The notes beneath the pieces were generated by a model. It searched no databases, was not told where the DNA came from, and was given only the letters and a program-made list of their open reading frames with translations. This document shows positions 1 to 10,038 of a DNA stretch of 24,678 bases, one piece after another. Positions within the stretch are counted from its first letter, which is position 1. Each line of letters opens with the position of its first letter. The position numbers and the translations under genes were made by a program. Source of the stretch: Polysphondylium violaceum. Taxonomy: Eukaryota; Evosea; Eumycetozoa; Dictyosteliales; Dictyosteliaceae. The DNA is taken from contig AJWJ01000352.1 in NCBI GenBank assembly GCA_000277445.1, forward strand, positions 1-24,678, written 5' to 3'.

Positions 1-61
1 AAAAAAAACAAAAACAAAACATATTTATTACTTTGGATTGTATATGATATCTCACACAACA

Positions 62-1264
62 ATGAACAAGACCTATATATATACAATACTATTGGTTTGT
101 TTACTATTGATCAGTACTGTATATTGTCAACCAAACAATGACAATGGTGAAAATAAAGAGGATGGTGTAACAAATAACCATAATAAAGAGACTACAGATA
201 ATACAGAAACAATTACAAATAACAACAAGCATGTTGATGATGGTCAGGAGACCAAGGGCAAATTGTTGTACAGGGATGGCACCACTGCGTCACCCCCCCT
301 TTCGTCCAAATTTAAAGACCCCATGAATGATCAATTGAAATACAATGTGATCTCCACTAAAAAGATCCTCCAAAATAAAGACAGAAAACACAGACTCCAA
401 ATCCAACAACTCAATCAACGAGAAAACCCTAAACTACAGCAACCACCCATCGATCTCAACGACGACTTTGACGTAGACATGACTCAGTTGGTGGACTCTG
501 ACGACAGCACCACTACACAATACCAATCGGTAAACATGGTGTTGAAGGACGGACAAAAGTATACATGTAAAATACCCGTGCACGTCGAGCAACCCAAAGT
601 CGAGTGGAAGGCTATTCCCTCTGTCGAAGAGATAGGCGCCTCCATCAAGCTACCCAACAAATGTATCACCAAATTGATTGGCTGGTGGACCTATGAATTT
701 TGTCAACACAGCTATATCAAACAAATGCGTATTGAAAAGCAACAGAATCTCAACGAATACTATCTTGGCTACTATTTCAAAGACGAAACCCAACCAACCA
801 TCAAAGGTATCGATGAGAAACAAATGAAGCTTTATTCTGAAAAAGGAGAATTTGATTTATCAACCTCTCCCTATTACTCTGAAACTTTTATTGGTGGTAC
901 TCCCTGTGACATTATTGATGCCAATAGGTAATTATTTATTATGACACCATGATTACTGTACAACTCACAACTAACCTATTAATACTATTGTAGACAAACT
1001 GAAATTAGATATTATTGTTCAGAAGATAGAGTCAAAGGTGCCTATATTGGTGAACTATTGGAACCCACCTCATGTTCATATTTATTAAAGATTTATACAC
1101 CAGATATGTGTAGTCATCCAATATTTAGACCCAAACAAGATAAAGTTTTGGATATTAAATGTACTCCATTAACTAAACCACAACCAACACCAACAACCAC
1201 CACAACAACCCCTGTATCAAATCCCTCCACCACTACCGCCCCCGCTCCTACCACTTCCAATTAA
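62..1264 (+). CDS. OS-9/Yos9-type ER lectin with MRH domain
   Basis: Two exons, 62-927 and 994-1264, joined across a 66-nt GT-AG intron, give 378 aa. The protein probably recognises trimmed mannose glycans on misfolded glycoproteins and delivers them to the HRD1 ubiquitin ligase for ER-associated degradation. Residues 1-23 form a signal peptide (a hydrophobic core ending near VYCQ). A polar, low-complexity stretch follows, then the MRH domain from about residue 207, starting GWWTYEFC and continuing with YYLGYYF, GTPCD, the Arg of IRYYC and the Glu/Tyr of LLEPTSCSY; these match the glycan-binding residues of OS-9. The intron splits an Arg codon inside the MRH domain. An in-frame ATG lies at 44, but ATG 62 has A at -3 and starts directly at the signal peptide, so I prefer it. 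The tail from about residue 350 is Thr/Pro-rich and has no HDEL/KDEL. AATAAA follows the stop. The alternative, an XTP3-B-like lectin, would normally have two MRH domains. Confidence 0.9.
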
Positions 1265-1459
1265 TAATAATAAAGAAATACACACTTTTATCTCTTTTTT
1301 TATAAAATTATATATCAGCAAAATGAGATATTTGTATAAATCTCAACAATGACAATGATGATCTTTTTATATAAGGTTTAAATATTTTTATTTTTAAAAA
1401 AGAGTTTTGTGATAGAGAAACAGAGATTTTAGATTATTTTAATTGTTGTTAAAAGGTAT

Positions 1460-2427
1460 TTAATCAAAGAATTTACGGGAAGCAGTTGGACCATATAATT
1501 TAGTTCTGATGATTGGGGTTAATTGATCAAAACAAATTTCAAGACGAGCATCCAAAGTATTCTTACAAATGATTCTACCTTCAAGGGTACTTAAAATAAC
1601 ACCACCACAGCAAACTGGACCTTTGTAGTCTGGTTTTGGTCCTTGTGGAAGGAATCTTTCTTTATCGATACTGACATCAACAGTCTTACCAGTCTTGCTA
1701 GTGTAGGTTGAAACACATTCCTTCAAGATTTTTTCGGCTAATTGGACATCTTCTTTACGGCAAACAACTTGAACTTTAGCTTCATTTAATTTGAACAAAC
1801 CTTGAGTGATGAGACCCTTAAGAATGGTGGTATATCTTTCTTTGTCTTCAGAAATAACAGCAAGTTTCTTTTGAGCTTCGGAAATAACTTCACGAACACA
1901 TTCATCTCTAACTTTTAATACTGATAAACGAGATTTATTATATTCATTTGAAAGGTTACTATATTGTTATGAAAAAAAAAAAAGAGAATTTGTTAATAAT
2001 CAGATGATTAAATGCATCACACAACTACTATTCAATTTATATCTTTTATATATATCTATATCTAATCAGATGTACCGAGTATGGATATGATCAATTCTAT
2101 ATCTACATCTAAATCTATATCTCCGATATATTATTGCACAAATAGATATAGTGTGCCTTATTGATGATTCTCTGAATAGATAGATATACACTCGTAGTAG
2201 TAATAAATAAAGAGATAACCTTACATTTTCTTTTGTACTTCAATCAATTTTTGTTTCTTTTCAAAGTCTTTAATGATCTTGAATTTCTCGTTTTGGAAAA
2301 TTCTACCCTTTTCAGAGGTGAACTCTTGTGCAGCTTTAGTTTTGATTTCAGCAGCTTTATCTTGAGCTTCTTGAAGAATGAAATTCTTCATTTGTTCTAA
2401 TTGAGCACCAACTTGAGTATCATCCAT
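1460..2427 (-). CDS. vatE: V-type proton ATPase subunit E
   Basis: Exon 1 is 2427-2225 and exon 2 is 1958-1460 on the minus strand, joined over a 266-nt intron (GTAAGG...TATAG) to give 233 aa, the usual length for the family. Subunit E is a peripheral-stalk component that links the V1 catalytic head to the membrane Vo sector; it works on contractile vacuoles and endolysosomes. The first ~100 residues are a charged helix (MDDTQVGAQLEQMKNF onward), typical of the stalk. The C-terminal globular half carries VQVVCRKEDVQLAEKIL and ends TASRKFFD, matching the conserved C-terminus of animal and yeast subunit E. The junction rebuilds Ile (AT|T) and restores KKINLSNEYNKSRL. The 3' end converges on the OS-9 gene with a gap of only 195 bp. 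Confidence 0.95.
1959..2224 (-). other. Intron of vatE
   Basis: GT-AG intron of 266 nt, the longest introns here being this one and the one in sec61g. It is built largely from TATATCT/AGATATA words in both orientations (about 2035-2190) and can fold on itself. The donor is GTAAGG and the acceptor AATATAG. No coding potential was seen. Confidence 0.85.
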
Positions 2428-3392
2428 GTTTATCTGTATATATATATAGGGTGTGTAGAGTGTATGTTATTTAAACAATCTAAATTATTAATAAGAAGCT
2501 TTTTTTAAAAAAAGAAAAAAAAAAAAAAAATCTGGTGCGCGAAAAGAAAAAAAAAAAATTTTAGTGCTCGCATTAAATTTTACATAGCCCCACCAGGTGA
2601 TAGGGAATTTTTTTTTGATTTTTTTTTCTCCCAGTCTAAAGGAAAAACGTTTTTCATTCTTTCTCACCCAATTTATTTAAAAAAGAAAAATCAATCCGAT
2701 TATAGAGTTTAATTTTAATTTTTCTTGTTTAGTGTGATATCTTTGTTTATTTGTTTGTGTAATTATTTATTCCATATGTAATATTGCACTTTACTATGGA
2801 CATAATTTAAAATGTGTTTTGATACTCTGAGTGAGTTTAGAGTGACAAAATACCTATTATGTTTATGCCAAAGTTTTGTTGAAATATTCTGTATTTGAAA
2901 AAGAAATAAATCATTTATTATTCAAATACATACATTGAATTTCTCCAATTAAGTGCTTATATTTGTGTGAATATAAGCACTTGGGAATCAAAATACTTAG
3001 ATGGAAATTATTCAGCCAAAGTTTAGAGCACCAGACTCCATATTATGAATATGTTTCAGTATTGTTGAGACATTCACGATAACTAATTAAAATGTAAATA
3101 AAAAGATATGAGGTTGGACGGTGGCAAGCGTTAATACAAGAGAAAGAACACAGACAAAGGTTTTTTTTAAAAAAATTGTTTTTTATTTAATACAGAAAAA
3201 AAAACAATGACTTGTTTGAGTTGGAATAGCGTGATGACCAAAACAAATAATGTCATTGGTGATAAATTGTTTGGGAGTTTGTTGTGGTGTTTGTTTGGAT
3301 TGATTGTTGTTTTGAATTATTTAAATTAAAAACTTGAAAAAGAGTATTGTTTTGTATATATGTATATTTAGTTTTTTGAATTAAATAATTAT
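2428..3392. other. Intergenic region between vatE and sec61g
   Basis: This 965-bp gap lies upstream of vatE and downstream of sec61g (both minus strand). About 2428-2700 is A/T-run-rich DNA typical of a promoter. About 3160-3392 is probably the 3' untranslated region of sec61g. The middle, about 2700-3150, is visibly less AT-rich, has no convincing ORF on either strand, and holds two hairpins flanked by diverged direct repeats (listed separately). Confidence 0.7.
2846..3024. repeat. Twin hairpins flanked by diverged direct repeats
   Basis: Hairpin 1 has arms 2890-2899 (TGTATTTGAA) and 2921-2930 (its exact reverse complement), with an inner 7-bp stem, 2905-2911 with 2913-2919, around a single-base loop. 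Hairpin 2 has 13-nt arms 2951-2963 (AAGTGCTTATATT) and 2970-2982, a perfect inverted repeat with a 6-nt loop. Both sit between two related segments, 2846-2876 and 2989-3024, which share CAAAATAC at their left ends and GCCAAAGTTT at their right ends. The function is unknown. It may be a structured non-coding RNA, a small foldback insertion or simply transcript-end DNA. Confidence 0.6.
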
Positions 3393-3783
3393 TTAAGCAC
3401 CAACGAGAATGTTGTTGATTGGGATGTGGATAAGTTTAACAAAGAAACCAATGAAACCCATGATGGCAAAACCAACCAAAGTAGCTAAAGCAATTTTGGA
3501 GAATTCTATTATTGTAAACAAACAAAACAATATTAATATAAATTCAATAGTATTACTACTACTATTACATAATCAACAACACCATGTATTTTTGAATGAA
3601 TGATTGAGATTTACTGATTTCTCAAATTATCAATCAAATTGAGTGGTGATCAAATTTGTTGAGTATCTTGATAGTTGATTGAAATATACCTTGTTGATCT
3701 GGTTTAGTGCATTTTCTGAATAAACGAACAGAGTTCTTGGCGAAATCCTTTAAAGGTGTAGCGGCTTCTTCAACTAAATCCAT
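3393..3783 (-). CDS. sec61g: Protein transport protein Sec61 subunit gamma
   Basis: Exon 1 (3783-3690) and exon 2 (3505-3393) join over a 184-nt intron (GTATAT...AATAG) to give 68 aa. Sec61 gamma (SecE/Sss1 family) is the single-span, tail-anchored clamp of the ER translocation channel. The protein begins [20 protein letters not shown], an amphipathic cytosolic helix, then has the conserved [11 protein letters not shown] segment and one membrane span (about residues 36-58, [20 protein letters not shown]) before a short lumenal end INNILVGA. The intron splits the Glu codon of QQEF, the most conserved part, and the restored sequence fits the family exactly. It is divergent from BMS1. Confidence 0.95.
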
Positions 3784-4292
3784 TATTTATATATGTGTTT
3801 GTGTTTAATTATAATGATAAATTTAAAAAAAGAAAATGTGATGGTGTGGTGATCTGTACTTTTTTTTTTTTTTTTTCTAAATTTTCATTTTTTTTCAAGT
3901 GACACAGCTGTGCCCACTCATTAGCACACCAGCAAAAATTAATGAGGCACAACAGTCAAAGCGGAACTTCTGGAAAATCATTTTTTTAAAAAATTTTTAT
4001 AAAAATTATTTCGTTCGTTTTTTTGGCAACTTTTCCTACAATTGATTCGACGTTGTGTGTATGCCGTAACATATCTGAATAATAATAAATATATTATCCT
4101 TATATTTAGTTATTTATTTATTCAATCAATCAATTATTTCAATTATTCTTATTATCCCACCACACCCCAGATCATAGTGTCAATTGTCAATATAGATAGA
4201 GGATAGTGAGATAGTAATAGTAATAGTAATATAGGTGTTATCTTTTACATTGAATTAGATTAGATTAATAATAATAATAATATAATTCAAAT
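3784..4292. promoter_or_regulatory. Divergent promoter region of sec61g and bms1
   Basis: A 509-bp gap between two divergently transcribed genes holds long T and A runs near 3858-3900 and 3980-4025, and AAT/TAG microsatellites before the bms1 start. Between them is a short, less AT-rich island (3903-3975) with an imperfect inverted repeat: 3910-3923 pairs with 3940-3950, the left arm carrying three extra bases. I cannot place transcription starts. Confidence 0.55.
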
Positions 4293-7200
4293 ATGGATGC
4301 ATCAAAAGATAATAAAAAGGTTCATAGAACTTCCAAGGCTGGTGCCAAGGCTAACAAAAGAAAGGCAGCAAAATTAAAAAAAGCCAATCAACAAGAACAA
4401 TTAAAGGGCAAGAATCCAAAGGCTTTTGTATTTAGTTCTGCACAAGCAGCACTCAAAGGTGCACGTAGAAAATTAGATTTGGAACAAAAGCGTATCAATC
4501 TTCCAGTGATAGATAGATCAGGTACTGCTATTGAAACCCCACCCTATGTAGTTGCAGTGGTTGGTCCACCCAAATGCGGTAAAACAACCCTCATTCGTTC
4601 ATTGGTTAAAAATTACACACGTTATTCAATTTCCGATGTCAAAGGTCCCATCACCATTGTGGCCGGCAAAAAACGTCGTCTTACATTTATCGAGTGCAAC
4701 AATGACTTAAACTCAATGATTGATACAGCCAAAGTCGCCGATCTTGTTCTCCTTCTCATTGACGCATCATTTGGTTTTGAAATGGAAACTTTTGAATTTC
4801 TCAATGTACTCAAGACACACGGTTTTCCAAAGGTTATTGGCATTCTCACACATCTTGATGGCTTTAAAAACAACAAAAAACTCAAAAAGACCAAAAAGAA
4901 ATTCAAGGATCGTTTTTGGACTGAAATTTATCAAGTATGTGGCCATCATATTATATTTAATATACCATCAAATATATGTATAAGTATACTAATTCTTTAC
5001 TATTCCTCATACTACTACTACTACTAGGGAGCAAAATTATTTTATTTATCTGGTTTAATTCATGGAAAATATCCAAAAGTTGAGATTCACAATTTGGCTA
5101 GATTTATATCGGTTGCAAACTTTATACCTCTTAGTTGGAGAAATACACATCCTTATGTTCACATTGATAGATTTGAAGATACCACCAATCCAGAAATCAT
5201 TAGAATGGATCCAAAAGCTGATAGAAACATTTGTCTCTATGGTTATGTTAGAGGTACCTATTTGAAGCCTCACATGAAGGTTCACATTCCAGGCAGTGGT
5301 GACTATGTAATGAAGTCTGTCACATCACTTCCTGATCCTTGTCCACTTCCCGATGAAAGAAAGAAAACATTGAATGCCAAAGAAAGACTTTTGTATGCTC
5401 CAATGGGTGACATTGGTAACATTCAGTACGACAAGGATGCAGTATATATTAATATTCCTGAAAGCAAATTAAACTTTTCCAAAGAGCACGAAGAGGGCGA
5501 AGGCGAGGGTGAAGAGATGGTCAAGACATTACAAAACACCAAATACTCTTTGAATGAAAAGATGGAGAATTCAGAACTTCAACTCTTTTCACATCGTCCT
5601 TCTATCAAGTTGTCAAACAATAATACATATACAGCTATTGATGAAATCAGTGATAGCGAATACTATGACGACGACGACCAAGATCAAGCAGCAGCAGACA
5701 ACAAAAAGATTGAGATTAAACAAGAGGCCGATGGTAGACTTAGAAGAAAAGTTAAATTTGTAGATTTAAAAAAGAATCCAACTGAAATGGGTAGCGATGA
5801 CGAAAATGGTGAAAATGATGGTTTGGGTGAAAACGACGACAGTGACGACAGTGATGACGACGACGAAGACGATGATCAAGAGGGTGATGATGACGAAATT
5901 CAACAAGGTGATGAAGAACTTGCTTTTGATGATGACGACAGTGATATAGAAGATCAACTTTCAGATGAAGAATACTATGATCCAGATAATAAATCTGGCA
6001 ATCTTGAAGATGCTTCAGATGAAGATGACGATGAAGAAGAAGAAGAAGAAGATGATGATGATGAAGAAGATAATCAAGATGAAGAAAATGGTGAAAGTTC
6101 TAAATGGAAAGAGAAATTAGCTTTGAATGTCCTCAAAAACAAAAAGTCTAGTAATAATTTTGTAAATTTAACCTCATTGATCTATGGTGACAAGTTGACT
6201 GGTTCATCTGTGAAAAAGGAAAACAAAAAACAAGCCGACGATGATTCAGATGAAGAATTGTTTAAAGTTAAAAAAGGTGGATTTGGTTCATTAAAGTTAC
6301 AAAAAGATTTAGACAATGAAGATCAAGCTAATGCCCTCGATACTAGTAAATTTATCCACAACATCAAAGAGACACATGATTTCAATAGTCAAGATATCAA
6401 AGAATTTTTATTGTCAAAGTTTGTAGATAAAAATGAATTGGAAACTACAGGTTTGGTTGGTAGAGATGATCACGATGGTGAAGATCAAGTTTTATTTGGT
6501 GATTTTGAAGATTTGGAAACTGGTAAAAAGGTAAATAATTCAAAAACTCTTAGTGATGATGATGATGAAGATGAAGATGATGAAGATGAAGACGACGATC
6601 AAAAAGAAGATGGTGAAAAATCAACAAATCCAGACAACCAATACGATAAAGAGAGACAAAGAAATTTATCCAAAAAAGAGAAAAAGATTGAAAAGATCAA
6701 TGCCAAGTATGCCGAAGGTGAAAAAGATTTTGAAGGTGACTTGAATGATGCCGCCAAACGTCAAAGACAAATCAATGAAAAGGAATTTGAAAGTGATGAT
6801 GGTTTCTTTAGAACCAAATACCAAGGTTTCCCAATTGGTGTGTATGTTCGTATTGAATTTGAAAAGATTCCATGTGAGTTTTCCAATTACTTTGATCCAC
6901 GTTATCCAGTGATTGTTGGTGGTCTTTTGTCAAATGAAGAAAACCTCGGTATGGTCAATGTCAATATTAAAAAGCATCGTTGGCACAAAAAGATCCTCAA
7001 ATCCAATGATCCACTCATCATTTCATTGGGTTGGCGTAGATTCCAAACCATGATGCTTTATTCTACCAAAGATATCAATGGTCGTAATCGTATGCTCAAG
7101 TATACTCCAGAACACATGCATTGTCACGCAAGTTTCTATGGTCCACTCACTCCACCCGGTACTCATTTCATTGGTTTCATCAATGCCAACAACACACAAT

Positions 7201-8012
7201 CAAGTTTCCGTGTCAGTGCCACCGGTACTGTTTTGGATTTGGACAGTTCAATCAATGTCGTAAAGAAACTCAAGCTCATTGGTCGTCCAGACAAGATCAT
7301 GAAAAAGACCTCTTTTGTCAATGGTATGTTTAATTCACGTCTCGAGGTCGCTAAATTTGTTGGTGCCACCATTCGTACAGTGTCTGGTATCCGTGGTCAA
7401 ATCAAAAAGCCTCTCAGCCATCCAGAAGGATCCTTCCGTGCCACTTTTGAAGATAAATTAATTCCCTCTGACATTATATTTTTGAGAACTTGGTTCACCG
7501 TCACCCCAACCAAATACTATAATCCAGTGACCTCACTCCTCCAAACCAACAAGACTCAATGGCAAGGTATGAAGACTGTCGGTCAATTAAGATTCGAAAA
7601 AGGTCTTCGTGCACCCATCAAACAAGACTCTTCCTATGTTGGTGATATTGCAAGAAGTGAAAAGGTTGTCAAACCACTCCACATCCCAGCCAGTCTCCAA
7701 TCTCAACTCCCATTCGCCGCCAAACCAAAGACTCAAGTCATCAAGAATCGTGCAGATGCTTTGTTATCAAGTCGTGCTATTATTATGGAACCTCATGAAA
7801 AAGAAGTCTCTGATCTCATGACTCGTCTCAATGCCATCAAACAAAAGAAAGTTGAAAAAGATGCCGAAAGAAGAGAAAAGAAATCTCAACAATACCAAGA
7901 AAAACAAAAAGCTGCAGAACAAGAAAAACAACGTAGATTAAGAGATCAAAAGAAGAGAAAATCAAAATTGGAAGGTTTAGGTAAATTGAAAAAGAAACAA
8001 AAGATGGGTTAA
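4293..8012 (+). CDS. bms1: Ribosome biogenesis GTPase BMS1
   Basis: Exon 1 (4293-4934) and exon 2 (5028-8012) join over a 93-nt intron (GTATGT...CTACTAG) to give 1208 aa, close to yeast and human BMS1. BMS1 is a nucleolar GTPase of the SSU processome; with Rcl1 it acts in maturation of the 40S subunit. Basic residues 1-60 are followed by the P-loop GPPKCGKT at about 91-98, ECNND in the G3 position and THLD as G4 (canonical TKLD). The junction restores FWTEIYQ-GAKLFYLSGLIHG, a family hallmark. A long acidic region with Asp/Glu runs (nt 5640-6110 and 6550-6620) separates the GTPase part from the conserved C-terminal domain (GFPIGVYVRIEF, LGWRRFQT, LRTWFTVTPTKYYNP). The end is a lysine-rich tail. 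Strong codon bias toward C-ending codons in the conserved blocks suggests high expression. AATAAA lies at 8038-8043. Confidence 0.97.
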
Positions 8013-8147
8013 AAAACCTTTACACATTATTTTGTTAAATAAATATATATCATACAAATTGTTTTATTTTTTTTTTTTAAAAAAAGACTCAAGTTTCAGA
8101 TAATAATGAAGCTTGGCTTTTATTTTCTTTATATTATATACAAGATT

Positions 8148-8337
8148 TTAATTTGCTTTGACGTAGCCAGCAACTAAACTAAGAAATCCAGCATTAAAAT
8201 CCAGGGCACTTCGTTTTTTAGCATAATCAATCAGTTCTATCATCAGCAAAGCTATCGTCAGCACTTGGACATGTCAAGAGATAGAGATTATTGATTGGAG
8301 TGTTGATATCGTTGGCCTCAAATATTCGTTTTTTCAT
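8148..8337 (-). CDS. Small unidentified gene spanning two reading frames
   Basis: On the minus strand an ATG at 8337, in good A-rich context (AAAATAAATG), opens 36 codons (MKKRIFEANDINTPINNLYL... ending DRTD) closed by TGA at 8229-8227. The +1 frame is open across that point and ends with DYAKKRSALDFNAGFLSLV... to TAA at 8150-8148. AATAAA for this strand lies 24 nt beyond (8124-8119). Both halves have codon use like real genes and neither overlaps another gene. Joined by a +1 shift at GAT-TGA-T they would give 62 aa. It lies 122 bp downstream of the UBIAD1 homologue on the same strand. I do not recognise the family. The frame change could be a sequence error, an intron I missed, a decayed gene or programmed +1 frameshifting. 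An internal ATG (8243) would give only the second half. Confidence 0.45.
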
Positions 8338-8459
8338 TTATTTTTAAATCTTTTTCAATGGATATTATTTTGGAATTATTCCAAGATTAAAAAAAACCAT
8401 CGATTTGACGGACAAGTGTTAACGATTATGATAAAGTAGTAAAAAATAATATATTTAAT

Positions 8460-9559
8460 TTATTCCAAAGTCAACATGACACCAATTGAATATAATGTTC
8501 CAAAGAAAAAAGAAAAAATAGCTGTTTTCTCGACGAGCGCATCATAGTTTTTGTTTTTAAACTCTTTGACCAAATGGAAAACTTTTGGTAAAACGATGAC
8601 TGGGAAATTCAATAATAGCTTTCCTTCGTCCATTGATAAATTAAATAAGAATAAATATGCACTGGTGAGATGAATTGAGTGTGGTAATAAGGAGGTTAGG
8701 AGTTGTTGAGTTGAGGAAATAAATTAAATTAAATTAAATTCAACACTTACACAACATAGATTGCAATGTAGAGATAATAGGAATTATCTTCACCTATTTT
8801 GGAAGCCAAGGTGGTGGCGCCAGCTTGTTTATCAGCCTTGATGTCTCTGGTATTGTTGACATGGAGAACAGAGTCTATGGTGAGGGCAAGAGGAATAGAG
8901 TAGATGTAGACAGAAAAGTCTCGGTAGTTGGTTTGACATGCAAATGCACCCTGGACCAGAAGGGGGCCAAAGGTGAGCAAGATGGTCAAGTCACCCAACC
9001 CTTTGTACTTCAAAGAGAATGGGGCAGCAGTGTAGAAAATAGTCAACAACAAACCAACCAAGCACAATGGAACAATCTCGACAAAGATGACCTTGAGGTT
9101 ATCGATTCTCAAAATGACTCCAACTAAACAGAGTAAGGAATTGACGAGAAACAAGGATATCATTTTGGTAATGTGTGATTCAGAAAGACCAAAATCAAAC
9201 ATGGTTCTATCGGCTGCCTGGTCCTTGACGTCTGCGCCAATCTTGTAGTCATAGAATGAGTTTACAAGATTCCCTATACACTGTAGCGAGAGTCCACCAA
9301 ACACAGTCAAAATGAATATCACCAAATCAAAGTGTTCAGTGAATTTGTAAGCCAAAGCATTGCCCAACAACACCGATGTAAAAGATATAGTGAGTGACCA
9401 AGGTCTACATGCCATTAAATAACTCTTTAATGTTGGCGATGTTGTCTGTCTTGATTTTAGCGAGTCATTGCCACAAGTAGTTGTTGGAGGTGTTGGAGTA
9501 TATAGTTTGCTATTATTGTTTTGTTTTTTTAAACGTTGATTAACATCCTGTTCAATCAT
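8460..9559 (-). CDS. UBIAD1-type UbiA prenyltransferase
   Basis: Exon 1 (9559-8751) and exon 2 (8661-8460) join over an 89-nt intron (GTAAGT...CACCAG) to give 336 aa, near the 338 aa of human UBIAD1. The family are multi-pass membrane enzymes that attach an isoprenoid chain to a quinone ring; the animal enzyme makes menaquinone-4. A polar N-terminus of about 45 residues precedes SYLMACRPWSLTISF. The first Asp-rich motif is NSFYDYKIGADVKDQAADRT and the second is HVNNTRDIKADKQAGA; both keep the Mg-prenyl-diphosphate-binding Asn/Asp residues. The splice restores IYVVAYLFLFNLS, a membrane helix, and exon 2 adds the last helices. ATG 9559 is the first ATG in frame. The substrate in this amoeba is not shown by sequence. 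It is divergent from the isocitrate dehydrogenase gene. Confidence 0.9.
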
Positions 9560-10038
9560 TTCCAATGTTATCTGTATCTATAGATATAATCTAATCAATT
9601 TAAAGAATAATCATATGAATATTGAATCAAAGAAAAATTAAATTAAAAAAAAAAAAAAAAAAGTTTTACACCCATTTTTCAAATTAAGATGATGATGATT
9701 GGTGGGAATAAAACTGACCACCCACACAACACACTTTTAAAACCATATATTGTTTGTTTTTATTGGTATTTCCATAACATAATTTTGAATAAAGTGATTC
9801 GTAAAACTTCCAGACTTGTCCAAAGTATTTGACATCTGAATTTTGTGTAATAAATACATAATTGAATGATGCAAAATTTTTCTATATATGTATTTTTTTT
9901 TGATTTTTTGAAATTTAATTTAATTTTAATTTTCTTTTTAGGATTTTTTTTTTCACTAGACTCTAAATAAGAATCTTTTTTTTTTATTCTCCTCCTAACT
10001 CTTTTTATACAGATACTAAACACATATAACAATACAAA
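9560..10038. promoter_or_regulatory. Divergent promoter region of UBIAD1 homologue and idhC
   Basis: This 479-bp gap holds an A run near 9644-9662, several T runs (9891-9900, 9945-9955, 9975-9985) and an ACAAACACATATAACAATAC-like leader directly before the idhC ATG. The minus-strand open frame across it is only AT-rich noise with no family resemblance. No specific operator was recognised. Confidence 0.5.

Noticed and set aside
3409-3603. Plus-strand frame of 64 codons
   Set aside because: Antisense to sec61g exon 2 and running into its intron; sec61g itself is unmistakable.
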